Assembly: GCA_964384945.1 (NCBI GenBank)
Contig: CAYLMK010000002.1
Span: forward strand, 62,001-126,000
Reading direction: 5' to 3'
Origin: S015-6 sp964384945
Lineage (GTDB): Bacteria; Desulfobacterota; DSWW01
Length of the DNA: 64,000 nucleotides
Numbering within the stretch: position 1 is the stretch's first letter; the number at the start of each line of letters is the position of its first letter. The notes under the pieces are model-generated. The model made no database searches. It was not told the DNA's origin and saw only the letters and a program-made list of their open reading frames with translations. Position numbers and translations under genes: made by a program. Below are positions 53,456-62,612 of this stretch, one piece after another.

Positions 53456-53480
53456 AGCTCGCCGGCCGCCTCCTCCGCGC
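53351..53480 (+). repeat. 130-bp direct repeat, copy A
   Basis: Covers the last codons of the GGDEF-AAA-HEAT gene, its stop, and 25 nt beyond. It aligns without gaps to 57343-57472 with 16 mismatches in 130 positions. Copies A and B bracket the cyclase gene and a histidine-kinase relic. Confidence 0.92.
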
Positions 53481-53591
53481 CATTCCCCCATTCCGGGAAA
53501 CGGGCGGAAAGGCGGGAACGAAAGGCCGGGGGCCTCAAGGACGCCGCCCCCTCGATGCGACCGCAGAACGGGTCGGGTGCACATCCTATAC

Positions 53592-56500
53592 CTATAGCTC
53601 CGCCAATTCTCTTTGCACCTTCCCAGGCTCGACCAAGGTCCCCAGACGCTCGAAGATGCCCAGGGCGAGCGTCAGGTACTCGCGGGCCTGCTCCACCTTG
53701 CCCTGTATCTTGTGGAGACGGCCGCAGCCCGCATAAGCAAGGCCGAGTTCATTCTCGGCCTTTGCATCTCGAAAGATGGAGATCGCCCGGGCGAAGCAAG
53801 GTCCTGCATCGTTTGCGCCGGTATGCAGCGCAACCTCGCCCAGCACCCGATGAGCCTTGCCCACATGGCCCCGGGCGTTACACCGCTCGGCAAGTTCCAG
53901 CAACTGCCCGGCCGTCCCTCTCGCCTTTGCGAACTCGCCGGCCAGCCGGTACCCTTCGGCGAGAAAATACGTATGCGCCAGCTCGGCGGGTACAAAGCCC
54001 GCTGCCCGGTCGACCGCGACCACCGTAGCCAATACCTCTATGCCTTTCTTCGATTCCCCGGCGTGGCACCAGGTCCATGCCAGGGGCCCCTGCGCAATGA
54101 CCTTCTCCCCGGGTGTATGGGCCGTTGTCAACGCCAGCCATCCGTATTCGACGGCCCGTTGAAGGTCACGCTTGGAGGTGTATGCGAGCGAGATTGTCCA
54201 GGCCGCCCAGGTAATGAGGCTGTTGTCCGCGAATTCCCGAGCAGCTTCCAGCGCCTTCTGGCCGCGTTCGACCGCCTCGTCCCAACGGCCGAGTTCCGTC
54301 AATGCGTAAGAACTTATGAGCAGGGGTCGCGCGTAATTGCGAAGGTGAAAACCACCTTCCATCATGCGAAGGGCATCCTCCCCAAGGGCCAGGACTCTCT
54401 CGTAGTCGCCCCGCCATAGATGGGCCGATCCCAGAATGAAGGAGGCAAACCCGGTTTCTTCCGGATACCCTGCGGCCACAGAGCGTTCGAGCGCCTTGTT
54501 CCCGGCTTCGATAGCGTGCTCGAGGCGTCCGAAGAGAAACTGCCAGTAGCCCATGCGGGCGTAAAACATCCCTTGGAGCGCTCGATCTCGGATTCCGGCC
54601 GCCGTGGGTTCGCAGCGGGCCAAGATCTCCTGGTACTCCGTGAGCTTCAAGAGATAAAAGAACACGACGTGCTGATGGATCACAAGCGAGATCCGCCGTT
54701 CCCTTCTTTTCTCGGTGTCGGGCAAGGTGTCCAGGAGGTCCATGGCCTTGTCGAAATAGGCCTTGGCGTCCTCCAGGGCGTGGGCCCGGACCGCCTTGCG
54801 GTTCGCCAAATCCAGGTACTTCACCGCCTTGGCCGTGTTGTCGCTGCGCGCATAGTGGTGGGCCAGGAGTTCGTGATACTCCTCCAGCCGCTCCGCATAG
54901 ATCTGCTCCATGGCGCGGCCGATCTTATCGTGGATCTCTCTCCTCTTCGTGTGCAGGAGGCTGTTGTAGGCCACTTCCTGCGTCAGGGTGTGCTTGAATG
55001 TGTAGGCGAGCTCCGGAAGGGCCTGCTTCTCGTAGATGAACTCCAGACCCTGCAAGTTGCGAAGCGAATCCTTCAGATCTTCCTTCATCCCGGTGATGGT
55101 TGCCAGGATGCGATAGGCAAATTCCGTGCCGATCACCGATGCCACCTGCAGGATCGTCTTCAGGCTCTCCTCCACCCGGTCCATCCGCGCGGCGATGATC
55201 CCCAGGACCGAGTCCGGCACATGGATCTCCGAAGCCTTCCGGGTCAACACGTAGTGATCGTTCTTCCGCTGAATCGAGCCGTTCCCCAGGAGGCTGTGGA
55301 TGAGTTCCTCCACGAACAGGGGGTTGCCCCCGGCACGGCCCAGGATGATGCCCTGCAGCTCGGGCAATACTCTCGCCTCTTCGAGGACGGCCTGCACCAG
55401 CTCCGCGCTGTTACGGCCGGACAGTTCGTCCATGCTGATCTGCGTGTAGTAGGACGTGCCGTCCCACTTGTGCGTGTATCCCGTACGGTAGAGAAGGACG
55501 AGAAGGATGCGGGTGTTGGCCAGTCGTCCGATCAGATGCGCAAGGAATTCCTGTGAGGTCCTGTCGATCCAGTGAAGATCTTCCACGGCAAGCAGCAGGG
55601 GTCTCTTCTGGCTCAGGCTGACAAACAGGTCCCGGATCGCCTCAAATGTCCTCAGCCTTCTCTGCTGCGGCTCCAGCTGCAGGTATTTCTCGTCCTCCAC
55701 CCGGACGGACAGAAGCTGGTGGAAGCAGGCGAGGAAGCCCAAAAGCCTCTCGTCGAGGCGGGCGAGCCTTTCTCTCACCTTTCTCTTGATCAGGGAATCC
55801 CGGTCTTTCTCCTGAATACCGAAATACGACTTCAGGATGTCCAGGATGGGCAGGTAAGGCATGGAGCCCCCGTAGTGGAGGCAGCGGCCCTCAAGGAAGG
55901 TGCAGTCTTCCCCGGGCAGTGTTTTCCTCAACTGCAGAATGAGCCTGGATTTGCCTACCCCCGCCTCGCCCACGATCCCTACGACCTGACCGGCCCCGTC
56001 GCGGGCCTTGCCGTAAGCCTCTCGAAGAGCCTCCAGCTCCTTGACCCGCCCCACGAACCGGGTCAGGCCTCGAGCCGTTGCGGCCTCGATCCGGGTCTCC
56101 ACATGGCTCGGCCGGAGGAGTTCATAGGCCTCCTGGGGCTTTTCCTTGCCCTTGACCCCCACTCTCCCCAGCAACGCAAACTCGAAGTAGTCTCTGGCCA
56201 GCCGGTGCGTGTCGCCGGAGACCAGTATGCTGCCCGGCCGAGCCAACGTCTCCATCCGGGAAGCCATGTTCGTGGTGTCGCCGATGGCCGTGTATTCCAT
56301 CCTCAGATCGTCGCCGATGGTCCCCACGATCACCGGACCGGAGTGAAGACCCACCCGCATCTTGAACTCGATCCCGCGGCTCCTGTCCATTTGCCTGCCG
56401 TACTCTGCCACCGCCTTCTGCATAGACAGGGCCGCGTGGCAGGCCCGCTGGGCGTGATCCTCATGGGCCAGGGGGGCCCCGAAGATCGCCATCACCCCGT

Positions 56501-56915
56501 CGCCCGTGAACTGGTTGACCGTCCCCTCGTGCTTGTGGATCTGATTCATGATGAGCCTGATGTAGCCATTGATGATCTGCTGGACTTCCTCCGGGTCGAG
56601 CTTCTCCGAGATGGAGGTAAAGCCGGCCACATCCGCAAAGAGCACGGTGACCACCTTACGCTCCCCCTCGATGGAGCCGCGGGTCGTGAGAATCTTGTCG
56701 GCCAGGTGTTTGGGAGTGTAAAGATCGGGTCGGTCGTAGTCGATGGTCAAGCCTTCCCGCCGCTTCCTCAGACCATGGCCGCACTCGTCGCAGAAGGCGT
56801 TCTCGGGCGGGTTCCGGCGGCCGCAATGCGGACACAATCTCACGAGTTTCGCCCTGCACCTGCCGCAGAACTTGGCCCTTTCCCGATTCTCGAACCCGCA
56901 TGCAAGGCATTTCAC
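53592..56915 (-). CDS. Zinc-ribbon class III nucleotidyl cyclase - AAA ATPase - TPR protein
   Basis: A 1107-residue signalling protein. Two zinc ribbons lead (Cys3/6/17/20 and Cys28/31/42/45). The class III cyclase domain (about 80-260) has metal Asp95 in LFADVAGFTS and Asp139 in FTGDGVMAIFG, and DTTNMASRM, so catalytic residues for cAMP synthesis are present. A STAND-type ATPase follows (Walker A GIVGEAGVGKSRL, Walker B LLLAVEDLHWID), then a long TPR-rich C-terminus. This order is typical of LuxR/cyclase-like ATPase sensors. I chose GTG at 56915: GGAAGGA lies about 8 nt upstream and the protein then begins at the first zinc ribbon; ATG at 56963 is an alternative. It is convergent with the GGDEF gene and flanked by direct repeats. 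Confidence 0.87.
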   Translation of the reverse strand: MKCLACGFENRERAKFCGRCRAKLVRLCPHCGRRNPPENAFCDECGHGLRKRREGLTIDYDRPDLYTPKHLADKILTTRGSIEGERKVVTVLFADVAGFTSISEKLDPEEVQQIINGYIRLIMNQIHKHEGTVNQFTGDGVMAIFGAPLAHEDHAQRACHAALSMQKAVAEYGRQMDRSRGIEFKMRVGLHSGPVIVGTIGDDLRMEYTAIGDTTNMASRMETLARPGSILVSGDTHRLARDYFEFALLGRVGVKGKEKPQEAYELLRPSHVETRIEAATARGLTRFVGRVKELEALREAYGKARDGAGQVVGIVGEAGVGKSRLILQLRKTLPGEDCTFLEGRCLHYGGSMPYLPILDILKSYFGIQEKDRDSLIKRKVRERLARLDERLLGFLACFHQLLSVRVEDEKYLQLEPQQRRLRTFEAIRDLFVSLSQKRPLLLAVEDLHWIDRTSQEFLAHLIGRLANTRILLVLLYRTGYTHKWDGTSYYTQISMDELSGRNSAELVQAVLEEARVLPELQGIILGRAGGNPLFVEELIHSLLGNGSIQRKNDHYVLTRKASEIHVPDSVLGIIAARMDRVEESLKTILQVASVIGTEFAYRILATITGMKEDLKDSLRNLQGLEFIYEKQALPELAYTFKHTLTQEVAYNSLLHTKRREIHDKIGRAMEQIYAERLEEYHELLAHHYARSDNTAKAVKYLDLANRKAVRAHALEDAKAYFDKAMDLLDTLPDTEKRRERRISLVIHQHVVFFYLLKLTEYQEILARCEPTAAGIRDRALQGMFYARMGYWQFLFGRLEHAIEAGNKALERSVAAGYPEETGFASFILGSAHLWRGDYERVLALGEDALRMMEGGFHLRNYARPLLISSYALTELGRWDEAVERGQKALEAAREFADNSLITWAAWTISLAYTSKRDLQRAVEYGWLALTTAHTPGEKVIAQGPLAWTWCHAGESKKGIEVLATVVAVDRAAGFVPAELAHTYFLAEGYRLAGEFAKARGTAGQLLELAERCNARGHVGKAHRVLGEVALHTGANDAGPCFARAISIFRDAKAENELGLAYAGCGRLHKIQGKVEQAREYLTLALGIFERLGTLVEPGKVQRELAEL

Positions 56916-57212
56916 GAAAGGTTCCTTCCGAACGGGTTCAGCACAGAAGGCATGGCGGGACACGGATGCCTACAAGTCACGCAACGGCAGGCCGGAGCCA
57001 TGCCGCAAGCCAGCCGTCACGCAAGTCTCTTCTGAATCGTGATCCGCCTCCCTTGCATCGACAGATAGCCTGCAGCCACGAGGTCCCCTGGGATCCGGCT
57101 CGACCCTTTCCCGGGACGAGCCCCCCTGTTTGCGCTCTCCTGATGGGCCGCCTTTCCTGTGACAATCCACGATCCGCGACACACGGACAGCTTTCTTTTC
57201 GGACTCGAGCAA

Positions 57213-57314
57213 GACCGAAAGAAAGCGGAGCATGCGTTGCACCAATCGCAGAGGATGGAAGCGCCTGGGCGACTCGCAGGGGGCTCACACGACCTCAACA
57301 ACCTGATGAATGCC
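57213..57314 (+). pseudogene. Relic of a sensor histidine kinase (DHp region)
   Basis: A short open stretch reads RKKAEHALHQSQRMEAPGR then LAGGSHDLNNLMNA. This corresponds to the conserved linker and H-box of PAS-type hybrid histidine kinases (RKxAExALRQSQKMEAxGRLAGGxAHDFNNLL), with one residue missing before the phospho-acceptor His. No ATPase domain follows; the sequence instead runs into repeat copy B. An ATG at 57159 could start it, but the product would be a 40-odd-residue fragment plus out-of-frame repeat sequence. Confidence 0.65.
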
Positions 57315-57342
57315 ACTGCCGCCTATGCGGACCCGCGTACGG

Positions 57343-57472
57343 TGGATCCGCTTCCGCGTGAAGAGCTTCTTGAAGGGAGAGCCAATCCCCCGAAGCCCTC
57401 TCCGGAATGAGAAGCAGCGTGGCGGGGCCCAGGACTCTCGACGTTAAAGCTCGCCGGCCGTCTCCTCCGCGC
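57343..57472 (+). repeat. 130-bp direct repeat, copy B
   Basis: Gap-free match to 53351-53480 (16 mismatches). In the same reading frame as copy A it still encodes WIRFRVKSFLKGE through RNEKQRGGAQDSRR and a stop (TAA for TGA), so it is the 3' end of a paralogue or a duplicated gene end. Its last 29 nt also contain the final codons of the minus-strand gene at 57444. Confidence 0.92.
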
Positions 57473-57953
57473 AGTGTCTCAATTCGTCGTCCTTGGTCGT
57501 CATCGCGATGATGTTGAGCTTCGAACGGAATCCCTGCTGCTCCTCGAGGCCCTGCTGCGGATAGAGCGCCTTGAGTTCCTGAATCACCTGGACGGCGACA
57601 CCCGGCTCCTTGAAGTCGAGCAGGAGCATGAGCGTGCTCCAGTCGTCCGGCAAGCCGTGCTCCTTCATGTATTTCCGGACGGCAGGCTCGAACTTCTTGG
57701 TCCCGCAGAAGCGATGGATCTCGTTCCGCAGCTTTTCCTGTTCCGGATTCACCTTCTTCCCGCGCTTCCCCTGGAAAAGCCTGTCCGCCTCCCGGAGGAT
57801 CTGCTTGCGGACCCAGCGGGAGCCCTGCCCGGGGGAAAAATCGCCCTGCCCTACGTGCCGGCTGCGGTCTTTGCGCCGGTCGCGTTCTCTCCAGCTCGGC
57901 TTCTCCCGAAAATCGTCGTCACGGTAATCGCCCACCTGCGTTTCTCCTCGCAT
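57444..57953 (-). CDS. Small charged protein of unknown function
   Basis: About 169 residues, not recognised. The N-terminal third is very hydrophilic and rich in Arg, Asp and Lys (REKPSWRERDRRKDRSRH). The C-terminal part (NPEQEKLRNEIHRFCGTKKF...LPDDWSTLMLLLDF...KLNIIAMTTKDDELRHCAEE) looks folded and helical, with no membrane segment or metal motif. The final codons lie within repeat copy B, which also carries the end of an opposing gene. Starts at 57953 (this call) and 58010 are both possible; neither has a strong ribosome site. It is divergent from the DUF3786 gene. Confidence 0.55.
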   Translation of the reverse strand: MRGETQVGDYRDDDFREKPSWRERDRRKDRSRHVGQGDFSPGQGSRWVRKQILREADRLFQGKRGKKVNPEQEKLRNEIHRFCGTKKFEPAVRKYMKEHGLPDDWSTLMLLLDFKEPGVAVQVIQELKALYPQQGLEEQQGFRSKLNIIAMTTKDDELRHCAEETAGEL

Positions 57954-58313
57954 CTTCTTGTTCGTCTCGGGGACATCAACTTGGCCCATCCGCGGCGCGC
58001 TCGCGGACATGGCCGCATCAACGAGTACGCATCTTCCCTGGCAGCGAAGGTTCGAAACCCTGACCCGCTTTCGATCTGGATGGAAGAAGGTGGAATCTCA
58101 AGCGCGGACGTTGCGTCCAAGGATGTGAGGAACGGGTCCCGTGGACCGGGAAGAAGACGCCTGCATGTCCGCCCTCTTGTATTTTCTGCGAAACCACCGA
58201 TTTGTCAAGCTTTCATTTCTTTCCTTCCCCCATTTTCTTTCCCGGCGGTAACGGGCATACTGGGTGCGTATCCGGTTCGGTCCGACGTGCGAGGAGGTGG
58301 GTCCCCGCTCACC
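57954..58313 (+). other. Divergent intergenic region
   Basis: 360 nt between the two divergent genes (or 303 nt if the longer start of the left gene is used). It should hold both promoters. A pyrimidine-rich run (TTTCATTTCTTTCCTTCCCCC) lies at about 58208-58230. I see no clear -35/-10 pair, repeat or gene. Confidence 0.35.
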
Positions 58314-59267
58314 ATGGCGACCGGCGCTTGCGGCATAAACTGCGACGTGTGCAGGCTCCGTGTGCGAGGCCTGTGCAGTTCCTGCGGCGCCGGGACCGAG
58401 GAAACGGGCCGAGAAAAGCTCGAGGCCCAAAGCCGGTTGTTCCAAGGATTCTGCCCCGTCCTCCGGTGTGCTGTCGACCTTCGGATCAGCTATTGCATCC
58501 GGGACTGCAGGCGCTTTCCGTGCGGCCGGTTCGAACAGGGGCCTTATCCCTTCAGCCGAGGATTCCTGGAGATGCAGAACAGAAGGCGGCAGGAAACCCG
58601 TTCGCCCGACGTCTCGCTCGATGCAATGACGCAATGGCAGCAAGAGGAGATCGACGCCTCCTTCTGGGAGGAACTCGGCCAATCGGACCCGGGGCGGGTC
58701 TGCCGCAGGACCCTCGCGTCTTACGACGCGGAGGCAGAGGGGTACCGGATCGCCCTGCTCCATCGAGACTACACGATCTACCCGTTCCGCAGATTCATTC
58801 AGCGCGAGGGGGATACGGCGGGCGGCTCCCACCGGCACGGGGACATCCTTTTCGACGAGGCCCTCGTCCTGGTCCTCTATCTGCTGCGGGCCCAGGAGAT
58901 CCCCCTGGCCGGCAGGCAGCAGACCGAAAAGGATTTGCCCGGCGGCGAGACCTTTTTCCGAGGCCCGCATGAGCTCTCCCGCATGCCGATCCTCAAGCGT
59001 TTCGGAAGGGACCCGGTGGGTTTCCGGCAGGCGGCCGCATCGCTGGGCGGCCGGCGACTCGACTTCGGGGAGGCGGCCTATCGCTTCACCGCCCTTCCGA
59101 GGATCCCGGTGGATTACATCCTGTGGCCGGAAGACGACGAGTTCCCGGCCCGCCTCACCATCCTCTTCGATGCCTCCGTATCCGGGCACCTCCCGCTCGA
59201 CGTCCTCTGGGCCCTGGTCCATCTGACGACAAGGCGGCTCGTGCACGCAGGATCCGAATCCTCGTGA
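58314..59267 (+). CDS. DUF3786 protein with N-terminal Cys-rich domain
   Basis: A 317-residue protein. The first 90 residues have many Cys (CGINCDVCRLRVRGLCSSC, CPVLRCA, CIRDC, CGRF), a pattern seen in DUF3795-like and iron-sulfur or zinc-binding modules. Residues about 110-315 match DUF3786: DILFDEALVLVLYLLRAQEIPL, LPGGETFFRGPHELS, GGRRLDFGEAAYRF, ILWPEDDEFPARLTILFDASV, HLPLDVLWAL. The family is found mainly in anaerobic bacteria with C1 and sulfur metabolism; its function is not established. GAGGAGGT lies about 15 nt before the ATG, a long but possible spacing. It is monocistronic in appearance and supports an anaerobic deltaproteobacterial host. Confidence 0.82.
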   Translation: MATGACGINCDVCRLRVRGLCSSCGAGTEETGREKLEAQSRLFQGFCPVLRCAVDLRISYCIRDCRRFPCGRFEQGPYPFSRGFLEMQNRRRQETRSPDVSLDAMTQWQQEEIDASFWEELGQSDPGRVCRRTLASYDAEAEGYRIALLHRDYTIYPFRRFIQREGDTAGGSHRHGDILFDEALVLVLYLLRAQEIPLAGRQQTEKDLPGGETFFRGPHELSRMPILKRFGRDPVGFRQAAASLGGRRLDFGEAAYRFTALPRIPVDYILWPEDDEFPARLTILFDASVSGHLPLDVLWALVHLTTRRLVHAGSESS

Positions 59268-59306
59268 TCCGTGTGCGCGCGGGTTCCCCCCAATGGCTCT
59301 CAGGCA

Positions 59307-59333
59307 TTAGCTTTTAGCTGTTAGCTGTTAGCC
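59307..59333 (+). repeat. Short tandem heptamer TTAGCTG
   Basis: TTAGCTG occurs twice in a row (59314-59327), followed by TTAGCC, with a further TTAGC at 59307. It lies in the 127-nt gap after the DUF3786 gene. Function unknown; it may be a slippage product. Confidence 0.6.
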
Positions 59334-59464
59334 ACCCCCCTTCCCGCGACCCGGACCCACCCTGCGGGGGAGGAGGCAAGGGGCGTCAAGCCAAGTGGGG
59401 GCATGGAAGGGCCAGGCCCCGGAGCACGGCCCCTCCGCCGCGGAATTTCGTTTTCATCTCCCTT

Positions 59465-59474
59465 GTGCTATTTT
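59465..59474 (+). promoter_or_regulatory. Extended -10 promoter of the DUF6178 gene
   Basis: GTGCTATTTT contains an extended -10 (TG-C-TATTTT). The -35 region 17 nt upstream (TTTCGT) is poor. Predicted start near 59481, only about 34 nt before the ATG at 59515. Confidence 0.35.
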
Positions 59475-59514
59475 CTTGAAGAAAAACAAAACGCTGGATT
59501 CGAGTCGATCGAAG

Positions 59515-61347
59515 ATGGAACCCGAGAAACCCAAGGCGCCGGTCGGCGGCGCCGACCGGCCCGCAGCATCCCTGCGAGAACTTCTCCGATGGGCTGCGGA
59601 AGAGCCGGACAGGCTCCTCGCGGCGTTCCCCGGACTGCCCTTCTCCGAACAGACGAGCCTCCTGTTGCTCACGTCGGGTCCGCTCCGGCAGGATCTCCTG
59701 CTCTCCTCTCCCTTGGCCGCGCAACTCGTCTCCAGGCTTCCCGACCAGGAAGTCTATCTTACGCTGAAAGAGATCGGCTTCGAAGATGCCCTGCCGATGC
59801 TCTCCCTGCTGACCGGCGAGCAGCTTCACTACGTAAACGATCTGGAGTCATGGAACAAGGAGCGGTTCGAGGCGGGCGCGTTCCTGAAACTGGTCGGTAT
59901 GATTCATCAATGCGGGGAAGACAAGCTTGCACGGTGGTTGAATACCGTGGACCCGGAACTGCTCGTCCTGCTCCTGAAGGAGCTCGGATCGGTGACCAAG
60001 TTCGACGTGAGCGCCGACCCGTTGGAGGACACGGCCCCGCGTGTCTCGATCACCCATGACGGCTACTATCACTACCACCCGAAGCGCCAGGAATCGGTGC
60101 CCTTTATCGACCCGGTTCTTCGAATCCTCAAGACGACCAACCCGGAACGCTATGGAATGATCCTGGAGTCCGCCTACATGGACCTGCCCGCGGAGGTGGA
60201 GGAAGAGGCGTTGCGGTTCCGCTCCGGAAGGCTCGCCGAGAAAGGAATGCCGGGCTTTGAAGAGGCGTGCGAGATCTATCGCCCCCTCTCCGATGAGCGC
60301 TTCATGGAACTGGCCGCCGAGGCTCCTTCTGCGCGCATGCCTTCGGAGGAAGCCGTTGCCCCCTACCCCGTCCGCTGGATCCCGGCCGGATCCTTCTTCC
60401 GGGAGGCCCTGGCAGCCCTGGGGGATCACCCGGAGACGGACCGTATCCGGCTCGAACTCGCCTCGCTGGGAAACAAGGTGCTCATCGCCGGCGCTATGGA
60501 TGTCACGAGCCCGGAATCGCTCAAGGTCGCGCTTCAAAAAGTGGCCGATACCCTCACCCTGGCCCTGGAACGCCTGGCAGGCAAGGACGTCCAAGAGGCC
60601 GCCGCATGGCTGGCGCGCGCCTGGCTGCATCATCTCTTCCGGCTTGGCGTGGGCCAGGCATGGCGGCTCGCGCAAAGGGCGCGCCGCCTCCGGGAGCAAG
60701 CCGGATTCCCCTGGATCGACAGGTTCCACGTTCTTGCGGACAGCCCCCTCGAGGAGACACTTCGGGGCCTGCTCCGGCCGAGGGTTTTGTTTTGCGACCT
60801 CCGGGGCGAGGGAGGTCCGGCCGAGTTCCGGGATTTCGCCGGAATGGGGGACGTTCGCATCACAACGGCGCGGCTCGAAGCCATCGAGGCCATGGCGGCC
60901 CTCTTCTCGAAGCATCTTCGCCTGCCCCCGCAGAGGATCAAGGAACTGTGCATCGAGGCCGGTCTCGGGGATCATCTCGATCGGGTCAAGTGGTCACACG
61001 TTCTCCAGACGGCCTGGGTGCTGAGGAAGCTGACCGGCAAGGCGCAATTCCGGCCCCTGCGTCCCGAGGAGGCCCACCGGTTCATCCGGGACGGCTTCCT
61101 TGCAGGGTCCGCAGCCTCCGGCAGAGGGCTCGATCCCCGGTTCACCGAAACACTCCTTTCTTGGGTCACCGAGCGGACAGGGGAGCCGGGTGAGGAATCC
61201 AAGGAGATCATTCGGGGCTGGGTCCGCGCCGGGGCCCGGGAAATCGAGCAAGAGCTCGCGGGAGTCGACCCCGGGCGGCCGGTCGATATCCGATTCGTTC
61301 GATCCCTGTGCATCCGCCAAGACACCCGTAGCGAAGGACAGAGATGA
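59515..61347 (+). CDS. DUF6178 family protein
   Basis: About 610 residues, cytosolic, mostly helical. Family features: an early LPDQEVYLTLKEIGFEDALPMLSLLTGEQL, then WNKERF, WLNTVDPELLVLLLKEL, and a mid-protein metal-poor region FDVSADPLEDTAPRVSITHDGYYHYHP. DUF6178 proteins occur in Desulfobacterota and related anaerobes; no activity is known. Chosen ATG at 59515 because the sequence before it (from 59395) overlaps the predicted promoter and looks non-coding. The stop overlaps the ATG of the next gene (ATGA at 61344-61347), so the two are translationally coupled. Confidence 0.82.
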   Translation: MEPEKPKAPVGGADRPAASLRELLRWAAEEPDRLLAAFPGLPFSEQTSLLLLTSGPLRQDLLLSSPLAAQLVSRLPDQEVYLTLKEIGFEDALPMLSLLTGEQLHYVNDLESWNKERFEAGAFLKLVGMIHQCGEDKLARWLNTVDPELLVLLLKELGSVTKFDVSADPLEDTAPRVSITHDGYYHYHPKRQESVPFIDPVLRILKTTNPERYGMILESAYMDLPAEVEEEALRFRSGRLAEKGMPGFEEACEIYRPLSDERFMELAAEAPSARMPSEEAVAPYPVRWIPAGSFFREALAALGDHPETDRIRLELASLGNKVLIAGAMDVTSPESLKVALQKVADTLTLALERLAGKDVQEAAAWLARAWLHHLFRLGVGQAWRLAQRARRLREQAGFPWIDRFHVLADSPLEETLRGLLRPRVLFCDLRGEGGPAEFRDFAGMGDVRITTARLEAIEAMAALFSKHLRLPPQRIKELCIEAGLGDHLDRVKWSHVLQTAWVLRKLTGKAQFRPLRPEEAHRFIRDGFLAGSAASGRGLDPRFTETLLSWVTERTGEPGEESKEIIRGWVRAGAREIEQELAGVDPGRPVDIRFVRSLCIRQDTRSEGQR

Positions 61348-62609
61348 CATCGCCAAAAGAACCGAGACAGATCGTGAAGCCAAGATCGGCAATCCGAAGC
61401 CTCTGCGCCCGGCCGTGGGTGCTCGCCCTTCCGGCACTCCTTCTGTGCGGAGCAGGCTGCGGAGGGGACGACGAACCGGAGGGGCCGAAGACGAGAACCG
61501 TCAGCCGGACAGGGGAGGCGGACTTCACCTCGATCCAGGCCTGCATCTCCGCCTCGAGCAACCGGGACACCTGCCTTGTCCGTTCCGGAACCTACCGAGA
61601 GAAGATCCGCTTCCTGGGAAAGGCGATCACCGTGAAGTCTTCGGCCGGGCCCGAAAAGACGTTCATCGACGGGCAGGCCCAGGACCCGGACAAACGGGGG
61701 CCGGTCGTCACCTTCGACAGCAACGAGGGGAGGGATTCGGTCCTGCAGGGATTCACGATCACGAACGGCTTCGCGCCGGGAGGCGGCGCCGTCGAGCACG
61801 GCGGAGGGATCCGGATGCTGGCCGCGGGTCCCACGGTCCGGGACTGCATCCTCGCCGCAAACCAGGCGGAGGGGGACGGCGGGGGGATCTACTGTCTCTC
61901 TTACGGGTCGCAACCGAAAATCGAGAACGTGATCTTCCGGGGAAACACGGCCGGAGCACAGGGAGGAGCCCTCTGCACCGTTTACGGAGCGCCTCATCTC
62001 GTGAACTGCCTGATCTTCGACAACGAGGCCGCCGAGGGCGGCGCGCTGGCCGCCCGCTATGGGGCCGCGCTGACCCTGACGGGCTGCACCGTGGCGGAGA
62101 ATTCGGCCTCCCGGGCATGGGCCCTGTACATCAGGCGGGCGAGCGTCATGATCGAGGACAGCATCCTTTGGAACAGCCAGCCCTCCGGGGATCCGATCGT
62201 GATGGACTACGATCCGGACGAGGGGGAGCCCGAGCTGGAAGCCAAGACGGTCCTCTCCCTCTCCTACGTTTATCTCCAGGGGGGAACCGGCAGTGTCGCG
62301 TTCACGGAAGACTGCTCGGAGAACCCGGACCGGTGCTACCTCGAGCAGGCGCAAGGGATCCTCGGCACGGATGCGGACCCGCTCTTCGCAACGCGCGTCC
62401 AGGAGGGAACCGAGGAGGACGCGACGCAGGCCTTCTACCTGAGCCAGCCGGCCGCAGGGCAGGCCGTTCAGAGCCCCTGCGTGGATGCCGGCGGACGCAA
62501 CGTCGAGCAGGCGGGCAGGGAGGACGGCACCACACGAACCGACGGCGTTGCGGATGAAGGCATCGTGGACCTGGGATATCACTATCCCGCAACCGGTTCC
62601 CTGCCCTGA
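61344..62609 (+). CDS. Exported right-handed beta-helix protein, probable lipoprotein
   Basis: A 421-residue exported protein. A hydrophobic signal (about 25-40) ends LLLCGAGCGGDDEPEG; the Cys could be lipidated, although the lipobox is atypical. The mature part has parallel beta-helix coils like those in pectate-lyase-like and surface-layer repeat proteins (FTSIQACISASS, TITNGFAPGGGAVEHGGGIRM, ILAANQAEGDGGGIY, IFRGNTAGAQGGAL, NEAAEGGALAARYGAALTLTGCTV), each coil about 24 residues. A DADPLFATRV segment and a C-terminal VDLGYHY close are typical of this group. No catalytic residues seen. Coupled to the DUF6178 gene by a 4-nt overlap. Confidence 0.77.
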   Translation: MTSPKEPRQIVKPRSAIRSLCARPWVLALPALLLCGAGCGGDDEPEGPKTRTVSRTGEADFTSIQACISASSNRDTCLVRSGTYREKIRFLGKAITVKSSAGPEKTFIDGQAQDPDKRGPVVTFDSNEGRDSVLQGFTITNGFAPGGGAVEHGGGIRMLAAGPTVRDCILAANQAEGDGGGIYCLSYGSQPKIENVIFRGNTAGAQGGALCTVYGAPHLVNCLIFDNEAAEGGALAARYGAALTLTGCTVAENSASRAWALYIRRASVMIEDSILWNSQPSGDPIVMDYDPDEGEPELEAKTVLSLSYVYLQGGTGSVAFTEDCSENPDRCYLEQAQGILGTDADPLFATRVQEGTEEDATQAFYLSQPAAGQAVQSPCVDAGGRNVEQAGREDGTTRTDGVADEGIVDLGYHYPATGSLP

Positions 62610-62612
62610 CGT

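Noticed and set aside
53523..53535. AGGCC/GGCCT hairpin between convergent genes
   Set aside because: Only a 5-bp stem without a T tract; frequent by chance at this GC content.
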